From NCBI GenBank assembly GCA_031257075.1, contig JAIRPM010000110.1, positions 1-8,736 on the forward strand: DNA of 8,736 nt. Direction: 5' to 3'. The notes under the pieces are model-generated. The model was given only the letters and a program-made list of their open reading frames with translations. It searched no databases and was not told the origin of the DNA. This stretch comes from Spirochaetaceae bacterium. GTDB taxonomy: Bacteria; Spirochaetota; Spirochaetia; Treponematales; Breznakiellaceae. Position 1 is the stretch's first letter; each line of letters starts with the position of its first letter. Positions 1 to 6,696 of this stretch are shown here, piece by piece. The translations under genes were made by a program, and so were the position numbers.

Positions 1-1333
1 AATTGCTCACATTGCCGGGGTCGGCGCGCCAGTAACGCCGGGCATCATCGCGGAAACGGTCGTTCCATTCCGCCCAGCGCCCGCCGGGAAACCAGCCGAC
101 TTGATACGCGCCGCCGGCATCCCAAGCCTCGGCTATAACCTTTGTATTCCGCAGGACAGGATCTTCGGCTATCTGCTCCAGCATAGGCGGGTTCTCCATG
201 AGCGCCCCTTTCTGGCTGCGTCCCAAAATCGAGCCTAAATCAAAACGGAAGCCGTCAACATGCATGTGAAGCACCCAGTAATGAAGGCAGTCAATAATCA
301 AACTGCGTACAACAGGATTGTTACAGTTGACCGTATTCCCGCACCCGGAATAGTTTTGGTAGTAGCGTTTGTTATCGTTTAGAATGTAGTAGATTGAATT
401 GTCAAGGCCGCGGAATCCAAAGGTAGGGCCGGTTTCGCTCCCTTCGCCCGTGTGATTGAATACCACATCCAAAATCAGCTCAATGCCTGCTTTGTGTAAT
501 TCCCTCACCATCATTTTGAATTCCCGCACTTGGCCGCCCGGCGTCTTGTCGGACGAATAGAGCGCTTTGGGCGCAAAAAACGCCACCGTTGAATAGCCCC
601 AGTAGTTTTTCAACTTTACGCCGGTTTGAGGGTCTGAGCGGAGCAATTCATTTTCGCAAAATTCATGCACGGGGAGCAGTTCAATACTGGTAACGCCTAA
701 ATCTTTGAAGTAGGGAATCATATCAACAACGCCCGCATACGAGCCTTTGTGTTCCGGCTTTACCAGATTTGCCGCTTCGCAGGAAGGGTGCATAGTAAGG
801 CCGCGTATGTGTGTTTCATAGAGGATGGAACGCCGCAGAGGGTAATTAAGCGGGAGGTCGCCCTGCCAGTCAAATTCATCACTAATGACCACACAGCGGG
901 GCATCGTGCTAATGTTCATATCCGGGTTGTAGGAAAGGTCTTTCGCCTTGTCGTCTTTTAAGTAGCCGAGGTTTTTGGCCAAATCCCATTCCGACACGCC
1001 GACAAGCGCTTTGGCATAAGGGTCGAACAAGCCGGCATTCGGGTTAAAGCGAAACCCGCGTTCAGGATTATAGAGGCCGTCCATCTTGTAGAGGTAATGA
1101 CTGCCTGCGGGCAGGTTGTTGACTTTACAGAACCAGAGGTCGCCAAAGCGGTGTTCAGGCGTGTTAAGAGGGATTTCCCGCCGGCGGGCATTGGGCGTTC
1201 CGTCTTCAAACAGTACGAGCGTTACACCTGTGGCGTTGCGCGAAAAGACGGAAAAATTAACCCCGTCATAAGCAAGGTCTGCCCCCAACGGCAGTGGATT
1301 TCCCCGCTCAATAACAAGGCTGTCTAAATTCAT
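1..1333 (-). CDS. glgX: Glycogen debranching enzyme GlgX (isoamylase-type GH13), N-terminal part
   Basis: This gene encodes a cytoplasmic enzyme that hydrolyses alpha-1,6 branch points of glycogen or limit dextrins. The 444 visible residues have no stop before the left edge; family members are about 650-720 residues, so roughly a third is missing. An N-terminal E-set/CBM48-like domain comes first (about residues 10-150, opening with GNPLPLGA), then the GH13 barrel. Conserved region I is DVVFNHT (289-295). Region II is GFRFDLGS with nucleophile Asp365, followed by the LGR typical of the isoamylase/GlgX group. Region III is VIAEAWD with acid/base Glu402. Region IV (the second catalytic Asp) lies off-window. 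The start is well fixed: an in-frame stop sits at 1340-1342 and there is no other nearby in-frame start. No Shine-Dalgarno is visible. The gene is divergent from rhaD. A TreX-like isoamylase is the main alternative. Confidence 0.93.
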   Translation of the reverse strand, partial: MNLDSLVIERGNPLPLGADLAYDGVNFSVFSRNATGVTLVLFEDGTPNARRREIPLNTPEHRFGDLWFCKVNNLPAGSHYLYKMDGLYNPERGFRFNPNAGLFDPYAKALVGVSEWDLAKNLGYLKDDKAKDLSYNPDMNISTMPRCVVISDEFDWQGDLPLNYPLRRSILYETHIRGLTMHPSCEAANLVKPEHKGSYAGVVDMIPYFKDLGVTSIELLPVHEFCENELLRSDPQTGVKLKNYWGYSTVAFFAPKALYSSDKTPGGQVREFKMMVRELHKAGIELILDVVFNHTGEGSETGPTFGFRGLDNSIYYILNDNKRYYQNYSGCGNTVNCNNPVVRSLIIDCLHYWVLHMHVDGFRFDLGSILGRSQKGALMENPPMLEQIAEDPVLRNTKVIAEAWDAGGAYQVGWFPGGRWAEWNDRFRDDARRYWRADPGNVSN

Positions 1334-1341
1334 GATGAATC

Positions 1342-1371
1342 ATTGTACCACAACGGCAAACTGCGCGGCAA
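1342..1371 (-). promoter_or_regulatory. Putative sigma70-type promoter of glgX
   Basis: Read on the minus strand, TTGCCG (1366-1371) and TACAAT (1342-1347) are 18 bases apart. A start site 6-7 bases past the -10 would fall at about 1335, two bases before the glgX ATG, giving an essentially leaderless message. This agrees with the absence of a ribosome-binding site. It is predicted from sequence only. Confidence 0.5.
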
Positions 1372-1433
1372 GCGGCCATACGCGCGGCCTCTTTTCATTG
1401 TGCCTGTAATGCGGCATTATAGAGGAGGTTTTT

Positions 1434-2237
1434 ATGAGTATGATAGATTTACCCTTTGTAGACGCTTTTATCAGGATGGCTGATGACGCTTTTTACAAAG
1501 GCTGGCATGAACGCAACGGCGGCAACCTTTCGTACCGCCTGACAGACGATGAACGCGCTGCCGCGGAGGTTTTTTGGAACGCGGAAGCGGGGCCCGCCGT
1601 GCCGCTTGAAGCGCCTGCATCTGTATTGGCGGGCGATGTGTTTCTTGTTACCGGCAGCGGCAAATATATGCGCAATGTAATTCTTGCGCCGGAAGAAAGC
1701 CTCGCCCTGGTGGAGATAACGGCGGATGGGGCGGGCTATTACCTGCGCTGGGGGCTAAGCGCAGGCGGCCGCCCTACAAGCGAACTTCCGACCCACCTTT
1801 TGAACCATGCGGTAAAAAAAGCCGCCGGAAAACGCGTTATTTACCATGCGCATCCGGGAAATGTAATAGCGCTTACGTATATACTGCCGCTTACTCACAA
1901 AGCATTTACCCGTGCTTTGTGGGAATCGGCCACCGAATGTCCTGTTGTTTTCCCTGAGGGAATAGGCGTGGTGCCATGGATGGTGCCGGGCGGAAAAGAT
2001 ATTGCGGCGGCGACAAGCGCGGAAATGAAACACCGCAATATTGTAGTATGGGCGCACCATGGCCTTTTTTGCGCCGGCGCGGATTTTGATGAAGCCTTCG
2101 GCCTTATGGACACTGTGGAAAAAGCGGCGGAAATTTGCGTAAAAGTACTCTCTATGGGCGGCGCGCGTCAAACGATAACAGAACAGAATTTTTCAGATTT
2201 AGCGAAATCTTTTGGCGTTACCCTTGCGGAATTGTAG
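1434..2237 (+). CDS. rhaD: Rhamnulose-1-phosphate aldolase RhaD
   Basis: RhaD is a class II (zinc) aldolase of the aldolase/adducin family that splits L-rhamnulose 1-phosphate into dihydroxyacetone phosphate and L-lactaldehyde in the cytoplasm. The 267 residues are close to the 274 of E. coli RhaD, and the two align along their length from memory. Visible matches are the phosphate-binding segments NGGN (28-31) and TGSGK (73-77), catalytic Glu117 in TSELP, the zinc ligands His138 and His140 (HAH) and His209 (AHHG), Glu168 in TEC, and the VVFPEGIG and PWMVPG blocks (171-186). The start has a strong AGGAGG (1423-1428), five bases upstream. No rhaA, rhaB or rhamnose transporter gene is nearby, so the rest of the pathway must be elsewhere. 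I could not identify a clear promoter in the 100-bp spacer shared with glgX. Confidence 0.93.
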   Translation: MSMIDLPFVDAFIRMADDAFYKGWHERNGGNLSYRLTDDERAAAEVFWNAEAGPAVPLEAPASVLAGDVFLVTGSGKYMRNVILAPEESLALVEITADGAGYYLRWGLSAGGRPTSELPTHLLNHAVKKAAGKRVIYHAHPGNVIALTYILPLTHKAFTRALWESATECPVVFPEGIGVVPWMVPGGKDIAAATSAEMKHRNIVVWAHHGLFCAGADFDEAFGLMDTVEKAAEICVKVLSMGGARQTITEQNFSDLAKSFGVTLAEL

Positions 2238-2242
2238 AGCGC

Positions 2243-2282
2243 CGCTGATTTAGGGCAGTTTAATCAGCGTTACCCTCAGGTT
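2243..2282. repeat. Dispersed hairpin repeat, copy 1
   Basis: CGCTGATT (2243-2250) and AATCAGCG (2262-2269) form an 8-bp stem around an 11-base loop, followed by a conserved tail ending AGGTT. It matches copy 2 at 7985-8023 in the same orientation. The identical core is TTTAATCAGCGTT (2259-2271 here), and both copies share the outer CGCTGA and the AGGTT end; one gap is needed. It starts six bases after the rhaD stop. No T-run follows the stem, so it is not an obvious terminator. Confidence 0.65.
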
Positions 2283-2329
2283 TTGAGCGGCTTTCAAAAG
2301 AAAGGAAAGGGTGCTTCGTTCTTGCCCTA

Positions 2330-2358
2330 TTGAAGTTCATTGGCGGAATACCGATAAT
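2330..2358 (+). promoter_or_regulatory. Putative sigma70-type promoter of the TPR-traB-nudC-prmC-hemW run
   Basis: TTGAAG (2330-2335) and GATAAT (2353-2358) are separated by exactly 17 bases. The expected start site, 6-7 bases further on, coincides with the ATG at 2365, so the lipoprotein message would be leaderless. This also argues against translation from the upstream GTG at 2311. It is a prediction from sequence only. Confidence 0.55.
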
Positions 2359-2364
2359 TACGTT

Positions 2365-3780
2365 ATGATACTTTACAAACGGTTAATTGCGGCACCGGTT
2401 ATTATTCTCTGTGTTATTTGTTCTTGTAAAACCGTACAGCCCGGCAAACCACATCCTTCCAAACCAAATGACTTTATGGAACGTCTTGCGGCAAAACTTG
2501 AAAAAAATGACCTTACGGGGGCGCTTGCGCTTTTTGATACACTTACCCCCGAGGAATCGGTACTAGCGCAAAATAAGTTGGCAAAGGCCAGCGTTTACCT
2601 TTCGATGGGACAGTCCGGGCCGGCGCGCGCCGAAGCAAATGAGGTTATTGCCGCCGATAAAACCAATGCCGAAGCGCAGTATGTGCTTTCCGTTGTTGAA
2701 GCGTCAGAAAAAAAATTCCGCCAGCAGCGTACTATTTTGGAAGAAATAGTGAAAAGCCATCCCAATTTTGTGCCGGCGCTCAACGATTTGGGAAGAATCG
2801 CTATTGAAATGCAAAAAAACCTAAAAAACGCCGCCTCATACTATGATAACGCGCTCAAAGCCGAGCCGGCTAACGAAGAATCTCTTTTGGGGCGCGCGCG
2901 CGTCTACCGGCTGGAAAAAAAGCCCGACCTCGCGCTGAATATGCTCAACAAGGCCGCGCAGTCCCATCCTAAATCCGCGCTTGTGTACAACGAACGGGGT
3001 AAATTTTACCGCAATCAGGGCGCGTTGGATGACGCTCTTGCCGATATGAATACCGCCGTGAAACTGGCGCCTAACGATTACTGGTTTTCGTATGACCGGG
3101 GGCTTATTCTTATTGACAAGAATCTCAAAAAAGAAGCGCTGGACGAATTCAAACGGGCGCAGCGTATCAATCCTGATATATTTATTTCGTATGTATATAC
3201 GGCAGGCATAAGCGATGAACTTGGCTTTGACGATGAAGCGGAAAAGAGTTACAAAAAAATTGTAGCAATAAAACCTGATTATTATTTTGGATTTGAAGGC
3301 ATTGCCGTTCATTCGCTCAAAAAAGGGAATTACGCCGCCGCCGCGGATAATTTTATTCAAGCATGGGGATATGCGCAGGAGGAATACAATTATGCGCTTC
3401 TTGCCGCATATTGCCTGCTAAAGAAAACAGATAATTCAAAAGAACACAAAGACAGAGTGCGTAAAGTTGTTAATGACGCGATAAAGCAGGTAAAACGGGA
3501 TTCGCTTGATTATTATGTGATTAGGCTTTTTAACGAAGGCGTAGGTGATGTTGATGTAGCTCATCGTGCCGAAAGAGAAACAGATGGTTTATCCAAAATA
3601 CGCGCTTATTTTTATTTGTCATGTTTTTATGAAGTGCATAATCAGCCTGGTTTAGCGGAACATTTTGAAAAGGAATTCCGCAAATTTGACCGCCGCGATT
3701 TGATTGAATACCGCATCAACGATATACTTCATCCTGATAATAAAGTTGTTGTAAATGAACCGGTGCCAAATTATCCGTAA
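2365..3780 (+). CDS. TPR-repeat lipoprotein of unknown function
   Basis: The predicted product is a 471-residue envelope lipoprotein. A short basic N-terminus (K5, R6) is followed by a hydrophobic stretch (about 7-18) and a lipobox ICSC, with Cys21 as the likely lipidated residue; spirochaete lipoboxes are often this loose. A short polar linker (22-37) leads into about eight 34-residue tetratricopeptide units, roughly residues 69-338. The clearest are near 136-169, 206-237 and 240-271, each ending in an NP- or AP-type turn. The last 130 residues are helical-looking but degenerate. TPR superhelices usually bind protein partners; no enzymatic motif is seen. The frame stays open up to a GTG at 2311 preceded by AAAGGAAAGG, but starting there would put 18 extra residues before the signal peptide, so I prefer the ATG at 2365. 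It is first in a five-gene run, with traB three bases downstream. Confidence 0.85.
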   Translation: MILYKRLIAAPVIILCVICSCKTVQPGKPHPSKPNDFMERLAAKLEKNDLTGALALFDTLTPEESVLAQNKLAKASVYLSMGQSGPARAEANEVIAADKTNAEAQYVLSVVEASEKKFRQQRTILEEIVKSHPNFVPALNDLGRIAIEMQKNLKNAASYYDNALKAEPANEESLLGRARVYRLEKKPDLALNMLNKAAQSHPKSALVYNERGKFYRNQGALDDALADMNTAVKLAPNDYWFSYDRGLILIDKNLKKEALDEFKRAQRINPDIFISYVYTAGISDELGFDDEAEKSYKKIVAIKPDYYFGFEGIAVHSLKKGNYAAAADNFIQAWGYAQEEYNYALLAAYCLLKKTDNSKEHKDRVRKVVNDAIKQVKRDSLDYYVIRLFNEGVGDVDVAHRAERETDGLSKIRAYFYLSCFYEVHNQPGLAEHFEKEFRKFDRRDLIEYRINDILHPDNKVVVNEPVPNYP

Positions 3781-3783
3781 GTT

Positions 3784-5007
3784 ATGTTTGATAATAGCGA
3801 AACGCGCCTGACATTTAAATATAAAGACAAAGAAATTCTCCTGCTCGGCACCGCCCATGTTTCCAAGGAAAGCGTAGAAGAAGCGGCATCTGTTGTAAAA
3901 GATGAACAGCCCGGCCTTGTCTGCATTGAATTGGACAAGGCAAGATACGAAGCGCTTACGCAAAAAGACAACTGGGAAAAACTTGATATCATAAAAGTAA
4001 TACGCGAAGGCAAAGGTTTTTTTCTGCTGGCAAACCTTGTTCTTGCCGGTTTTCAGCGCCGTTTGGGGAATGAAACAGGCGTAAAACCGGGTGAAGAAAT
4101 GCGCGCTGCCATTAAAGCGGCGGAAGAATGTAATATTCCGTATAAACTGTGCGACCGCGAATTGCATATTACGCTGCGCCGCGCATGGGAAAGCTGTAGT
4201 TTGTGGAGTAAGTGCAAACTGCTTACATCGCTTTTTGCGAGCGCTTTCGGCGGTGAAGACCTTAGTTCCGCCGAACTGGAAAACCTTAAACACAAAAATG
4301 AACTTGACGGCATGATGGCGGAACTTACCGCTTATTTGCCTTCTGTAAAAAAAACATTGATAGATGAACGCGACCATTATCTAGCCGCAAAAATATGGGA
4401 AGGTTCGCGCGAGAAAAACGCGCAGCGTGTGGTTGCCATTGTCGGCGCGGGGCATCTTGCGGGAATCCGCGCGTGTTTAGAAGAAATAGCGGAATATGAA
4501 AATGAGCCGTCATCGCAAGCCCCCTCCCCCCTTGCCGGTATCGCTGATTTGGAAACTATTCCGGCGCCGGGCTGGATAATACGGACGCTTGCATGGGTTA
4601 TTCCCGCGCTTATTATAGCGCTTATTGTATTAGGATTTGTACATTCCGGCGTAAATGCCGGTATAGCAAGCATTATACGCTGGGTGCTTTGGAACGGCAG
4701 TCTAGCGGCGCTTGGCGCGCTTGTTGCATTGGGGCATCCGCTTGCGGTTCTTACATCCTTTGTGGGCGCGCCTATAGGCACGTTAAGCCCTGTTATCAGC
4801 GTAGGGCTTTTAGCCGGCATTGTACAAGCTTCGGTGCGCCGTCCGCGGGTTGCTGATGCGGTGAACTTAAACGCCGATGCCGCTTCACTCAAAGGTATTT
4901 ATAAAAACCGCATTACCCGCACGCTTCTTGTATTTTTTCTTTCGAGCATTGGCGGTGTTATTGGTAATTTTATTTCAATACCCGGCCTTTTTAAGGCGCT
5001 GATATAG
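3784..5007 (+). CDS. TraB/PrgY-family membrane protein
   Basis: The 407-residue product belongs to the TraB/PrgY (pheromone-shutdown) family, related to the TIKI/GumN group of proposed metalloproteases. A cytoplasmic-looking N-terminal domain carries the paired GX2H motifs: GTAH with His25 and GAGH with His224. It also has the conserved ELD (49-51), KPGEEM (101-106) and CDRE (123-126). The C-terminal part (about 264-402) is hydrophobic with several membrane segments, near 266-287, 303-327, 332-348 and 380-400. A proline/serine-rich linker (242-250) joins the two halves. The Enterococcus relatives suppress a peptide pheromone, but the role in other bacteria is unknown, so I do not assign a pheromone function. 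It starts three bases after the TPR gene stop with no visible Shine-Dalgarno, which suggests translational coupling. Confidence 0.88.
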   Translation: MFDNSETRLTFKYKDKEILLLGTAHVSKESVEEAASVVKDEQPGLVCIELDKARYEALTQKDNWEKLDIIKVIREGKGFFLLANLVLAGFQRRLGNETGVKPGEEMRAAIKAAEECNIPYKLCDRELHITLRRAWESCSLWSKCKLLTSLFASAFGGEDLSSAELENLKHKNELDGMMAELTAYLPSVKKTLIDERDHYLAAKIWEGSREKNAQRVVAIVGAGHLAGIRACLEEIAEYENEPSSQAPSPLAGIADLETIPAPGWIIRTLAWVIPALIIALIVLGFVHSGVNAGIASIIRWVLWNGSLAALGALVALGHPLAVLTSFVGAPIGTLSPVISVGLLAGIVQASVRRPRVADAVNLNADAASLKGIYKNRITRTLLVFFLSSIGGVIGNFISIPGLFKALI

Positions 5008-5025
5008 CGTGTTTCAATATAAAAA

Positions 5026-5838
5026 ATGAGTAATAAAAATGCATATATTTTTTGCGGCGCGGATATTGTTGTTCCCCCTAATGTATCTCAAAATGATATA
5101 CTAGAAGGAATTTCACCGGAAATTGCAGCTGCATGTTTTGGCGCTGAATTTTTCAATGTAAATCTTGTTTTGCCGTTGCGCTGCGGCGGGGAGACATCGC
5201 ATGTTTTGCCGTGTTACAGCATACCGGAACACGCGGTTCCGGCAGACTGGCTGCGTGTCGCGCTGCGGCCTTTGCTTGGAATTTTGACGGAATTTGAACC
5301 GGCCGCCGCCGCCGCGCTTCTGCGCGCCTGCCATATTATGCAGTGGCGTGAAAATTCCCGCTATTGCGGACGCTGCGGCAGCCTGAACAGCGATGCGGCA
5401 GGTGAAACGGCGCGCGTTTGTACCCGCTGCGGGCATATTGAATATCCGCGCATATCGCCTGCGGTAATCACCGCTGTCATCAACAGCCGTGATGAAATTC
5501 TTTTGGCTCACAATAAGAATTTCCAAAACAATATATACAGCCTTATCGCCGGTTTTACCGAAGCCGGCGAAACGCTGGAACAGGCCGTTGTGCGCGAAAT
5601 ACACGAAGAAGTAAATATATCTGTGAAAAATATACATTATCTTGCGTCACAAAGCTGGCCTTTTCCCAATTCGCTTATGATAGGATTTAAGGCTGATTAT
5701 GCGGAAGGCGCGATATGCTGTGATGGTCATGAAATTCTTGACGCATGTTTTTTTAATCGAGGCAATCTGCCTGAATTACCTGCGCCCGGCTCTATTTCAC
5801 GTTATATCATCAATCGGTACAAAGAAAGGAAATTATAA
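5026..5838 (+). CDS. nudC: NADH pyrophosphatase / NAD-RNA decapping Nudix hydrolase NudC
   Basis: NudC hydrolyses NAD(H) to NMN(H) plus AMP and, in studied bacteria, removes NAD caps from RNA 5' ends. The protein has 270 residues (E. coli 257). A variable N-terminal domain is followed by a four-cysteine zinc ribbon (C114, C117, C132, C135). The Nudix box then runs from Gly176 through Glu182, R190-E191 and E194-E195. The subfamily signature follows as SQSWPFPNS (208-216), which separates NudC from other Nudix enzymes. The usual EILDACFF and LPAPGSISR blocks close the fold. Two departures from the common pattern are Asn197 at the usual Nudix-box glycine and Ser210 where SQPWPFP has Pro. The start lies 18 bases after the traB stop, in an A-rich stretch without a recognisable ribosome-binding site. 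Confidence 0.93.
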   Translation: MSNKNAYIFCGADIVVPPNVSQNDILEGISPEIAAACFGAEFFNVNLVLPLRCGGETSHVLPCYSIPEHAVPADWLRVALRPLLGILTEFEPAAAAALLRACHIMQWRENSRYCGRCGSLNSDAAGETARVCTRCGHIEYPRISPAVITAVINSRDEILLAHNKNFQNNIYSLIAGFTEAGETLEQAVVREIHEEVNISVKNIHYLASQSWPFPNSLMIGFKADYAEGAICCDGHEILDACFFNRGNLPELPAPGSISRYIINRYKERKL

Positions 5839-6696
5839 ATGAATCCCGGCAGTATTTCCAACGTACTGCGTTATGGTAAAACTATCCTTGCGGAAGCGGA
5901 CATAGAAACATCCGCGATTGATGCCGCACTGCTGCTTGCCCATGCGCTTTCTGTATCAAAAACATATATATATGCCCATACAGAGGAAATTATTACATCA
6001 GAACAGCATGAACAGTATATTGATTTTTTGAATAGACGTTTGAGCGGATTATGTACAGCGTATATTATCCGCCGAAAAGAATTCCGTTTTCTCAATCTCT
6101 ATGTAGATGAAAATGTACTTGTTCCTCGTCCTGATACTGAAACGCTTGTCGAGGCGGTTTTGGATTTTATTGACGCGGCTAAAGATACGCGCATTAGAAC
6201 GCTGCTTGATATGTGTACAGGGAGCGGGGCTGTAGCGCTTGCGCTTAAACAGGAATATCCCGCGCTCGATGTTACCGCAAGTGATATATCACTGAAGGCT
6301 CTGGAAATTGCAGCGCGGAATGCGGTCGAATACGGCATAGAAGCGCGTTTTGTTCACAGCAATCTTTTTCAAAACATTACAAACCGTTTTGATATTATTA
6401 CAGCGAATGCGCCGTATATTCCGGCCGCATGCATTGCCGGCGGCCTTGCGCGGGAAACGGGAAATGAGCCTGTTTTGGCGCTAAATGGCGGACATGACGG
6501 CATGGAAATTATCCGCAAGATTGTGGCGGCGGCTCCGGAGCATTTGACAAAAGGCGGCTCTCTTTTTTTGGAAGCATCGCCCGGACAGATATGTGAAATT
6601 GCGAGAATGCTGAAAGAAACAGGTTTTGAAGAAAGCATCGTGCGAAAAGATATTGCCGGTTTGAATAGGGTTATATGGGCATCGTTAAAAATTTAG
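5839..6696 (+). CDS. prmC: Peptide chain release factor N5-glutamine methyltransferase PrmC (HemK)
   Basis: PrmC methylates the glutamine of the GGQ loop in release factors RF1 and RF2 using S-adenosylmethionine. The 285 residues match the family length. An N-terminal helical domain (about 1-85) precedes the linker signature VLVPRPDTE (93-101). The SAM-binding motif I is DMCTGSG (124-130), and TASDIS (146-151) is the acidic ribose-binding strand end. The catalytic substrate-binding motif, normally NPPY, reads NAPY here (190-193), an unusual Pro-to-Ala change. The family's YI-x-G before the linker also reads YIIR (75-78). The remainder (NGGHDGMEIIRKI, LEASPGQ) is typical. The ATG directly follows the nudC stop, with AAAGGA (5825-5830) eight bases upstream inside nudC. 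The end overlaps hemW by 22 bases. Confidence 0.92.
   Translation: MNPGSISNVLRYGKTILAEADIETSAIDAALLLAHALSVSKTYIYAHTEEIITSEQHEQYIDFLNRRLSGLCTAYIIRRKEFRFLNLYVDENVLVPRPDTETLVEAVLDFIDAAKDTRIRTLLDMCTGSGAVALALKQEYPALDVTASDISLKALEIAARNAVEYGIEARFVHSNLFQNITNRFDIITANAPYIPAACIAGGLARETGNEPVLALNGGHDGMEIIRKIVAAAPEHLTKGGSLFLEASPGQICEIARMLKETGFEESIVRKDIAGLNRVIWASLKI

Noticed and set aside
1310..1343. Eleven-codon minus-strand micro-ORF starting at an out-of-frame ATG (1343) ten bases before the glgX start
   Set aside because: The predicted transcript start at about 1335 would exclude it, and it has no ribosome-binding site.
1363..1388. Direct heptamer GCGCGGC at 1363-1369 and 1382-1388, and a short GGCC inverted pair, in the glgX/rhaD spacer
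   Set aside because: The words are short and GC-rich with no match to a known operator, so chance is a sufficient explanation.
2243..2269. Repeat copy 1 as the rhaD terminator
   Set aside because: The 8-bp stem has an 11-base loop and no following T-run; it may contribute, but the same element in copy 2 lies beside a separate, proper terminator.
2311..2364. GTG at 2311 with AAAGGAAAGG directly upstream as start of the TPR gene
   Set aside because: It would put 18 polar residues before a clean lipoprotein signal peptide, the spacing to the purine run is nearly zero, and a better promoter lies downstream of it.
2836..3360. Long opposite-strand open frames under the TPR gene, traB and nudC (for example 2836-3360, 3652-4377, 5113-5637)
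   Set aside because: They are antisense shadows of well-supported genes, lack recognisable motifs, and follow from the codon bias of the real strand.
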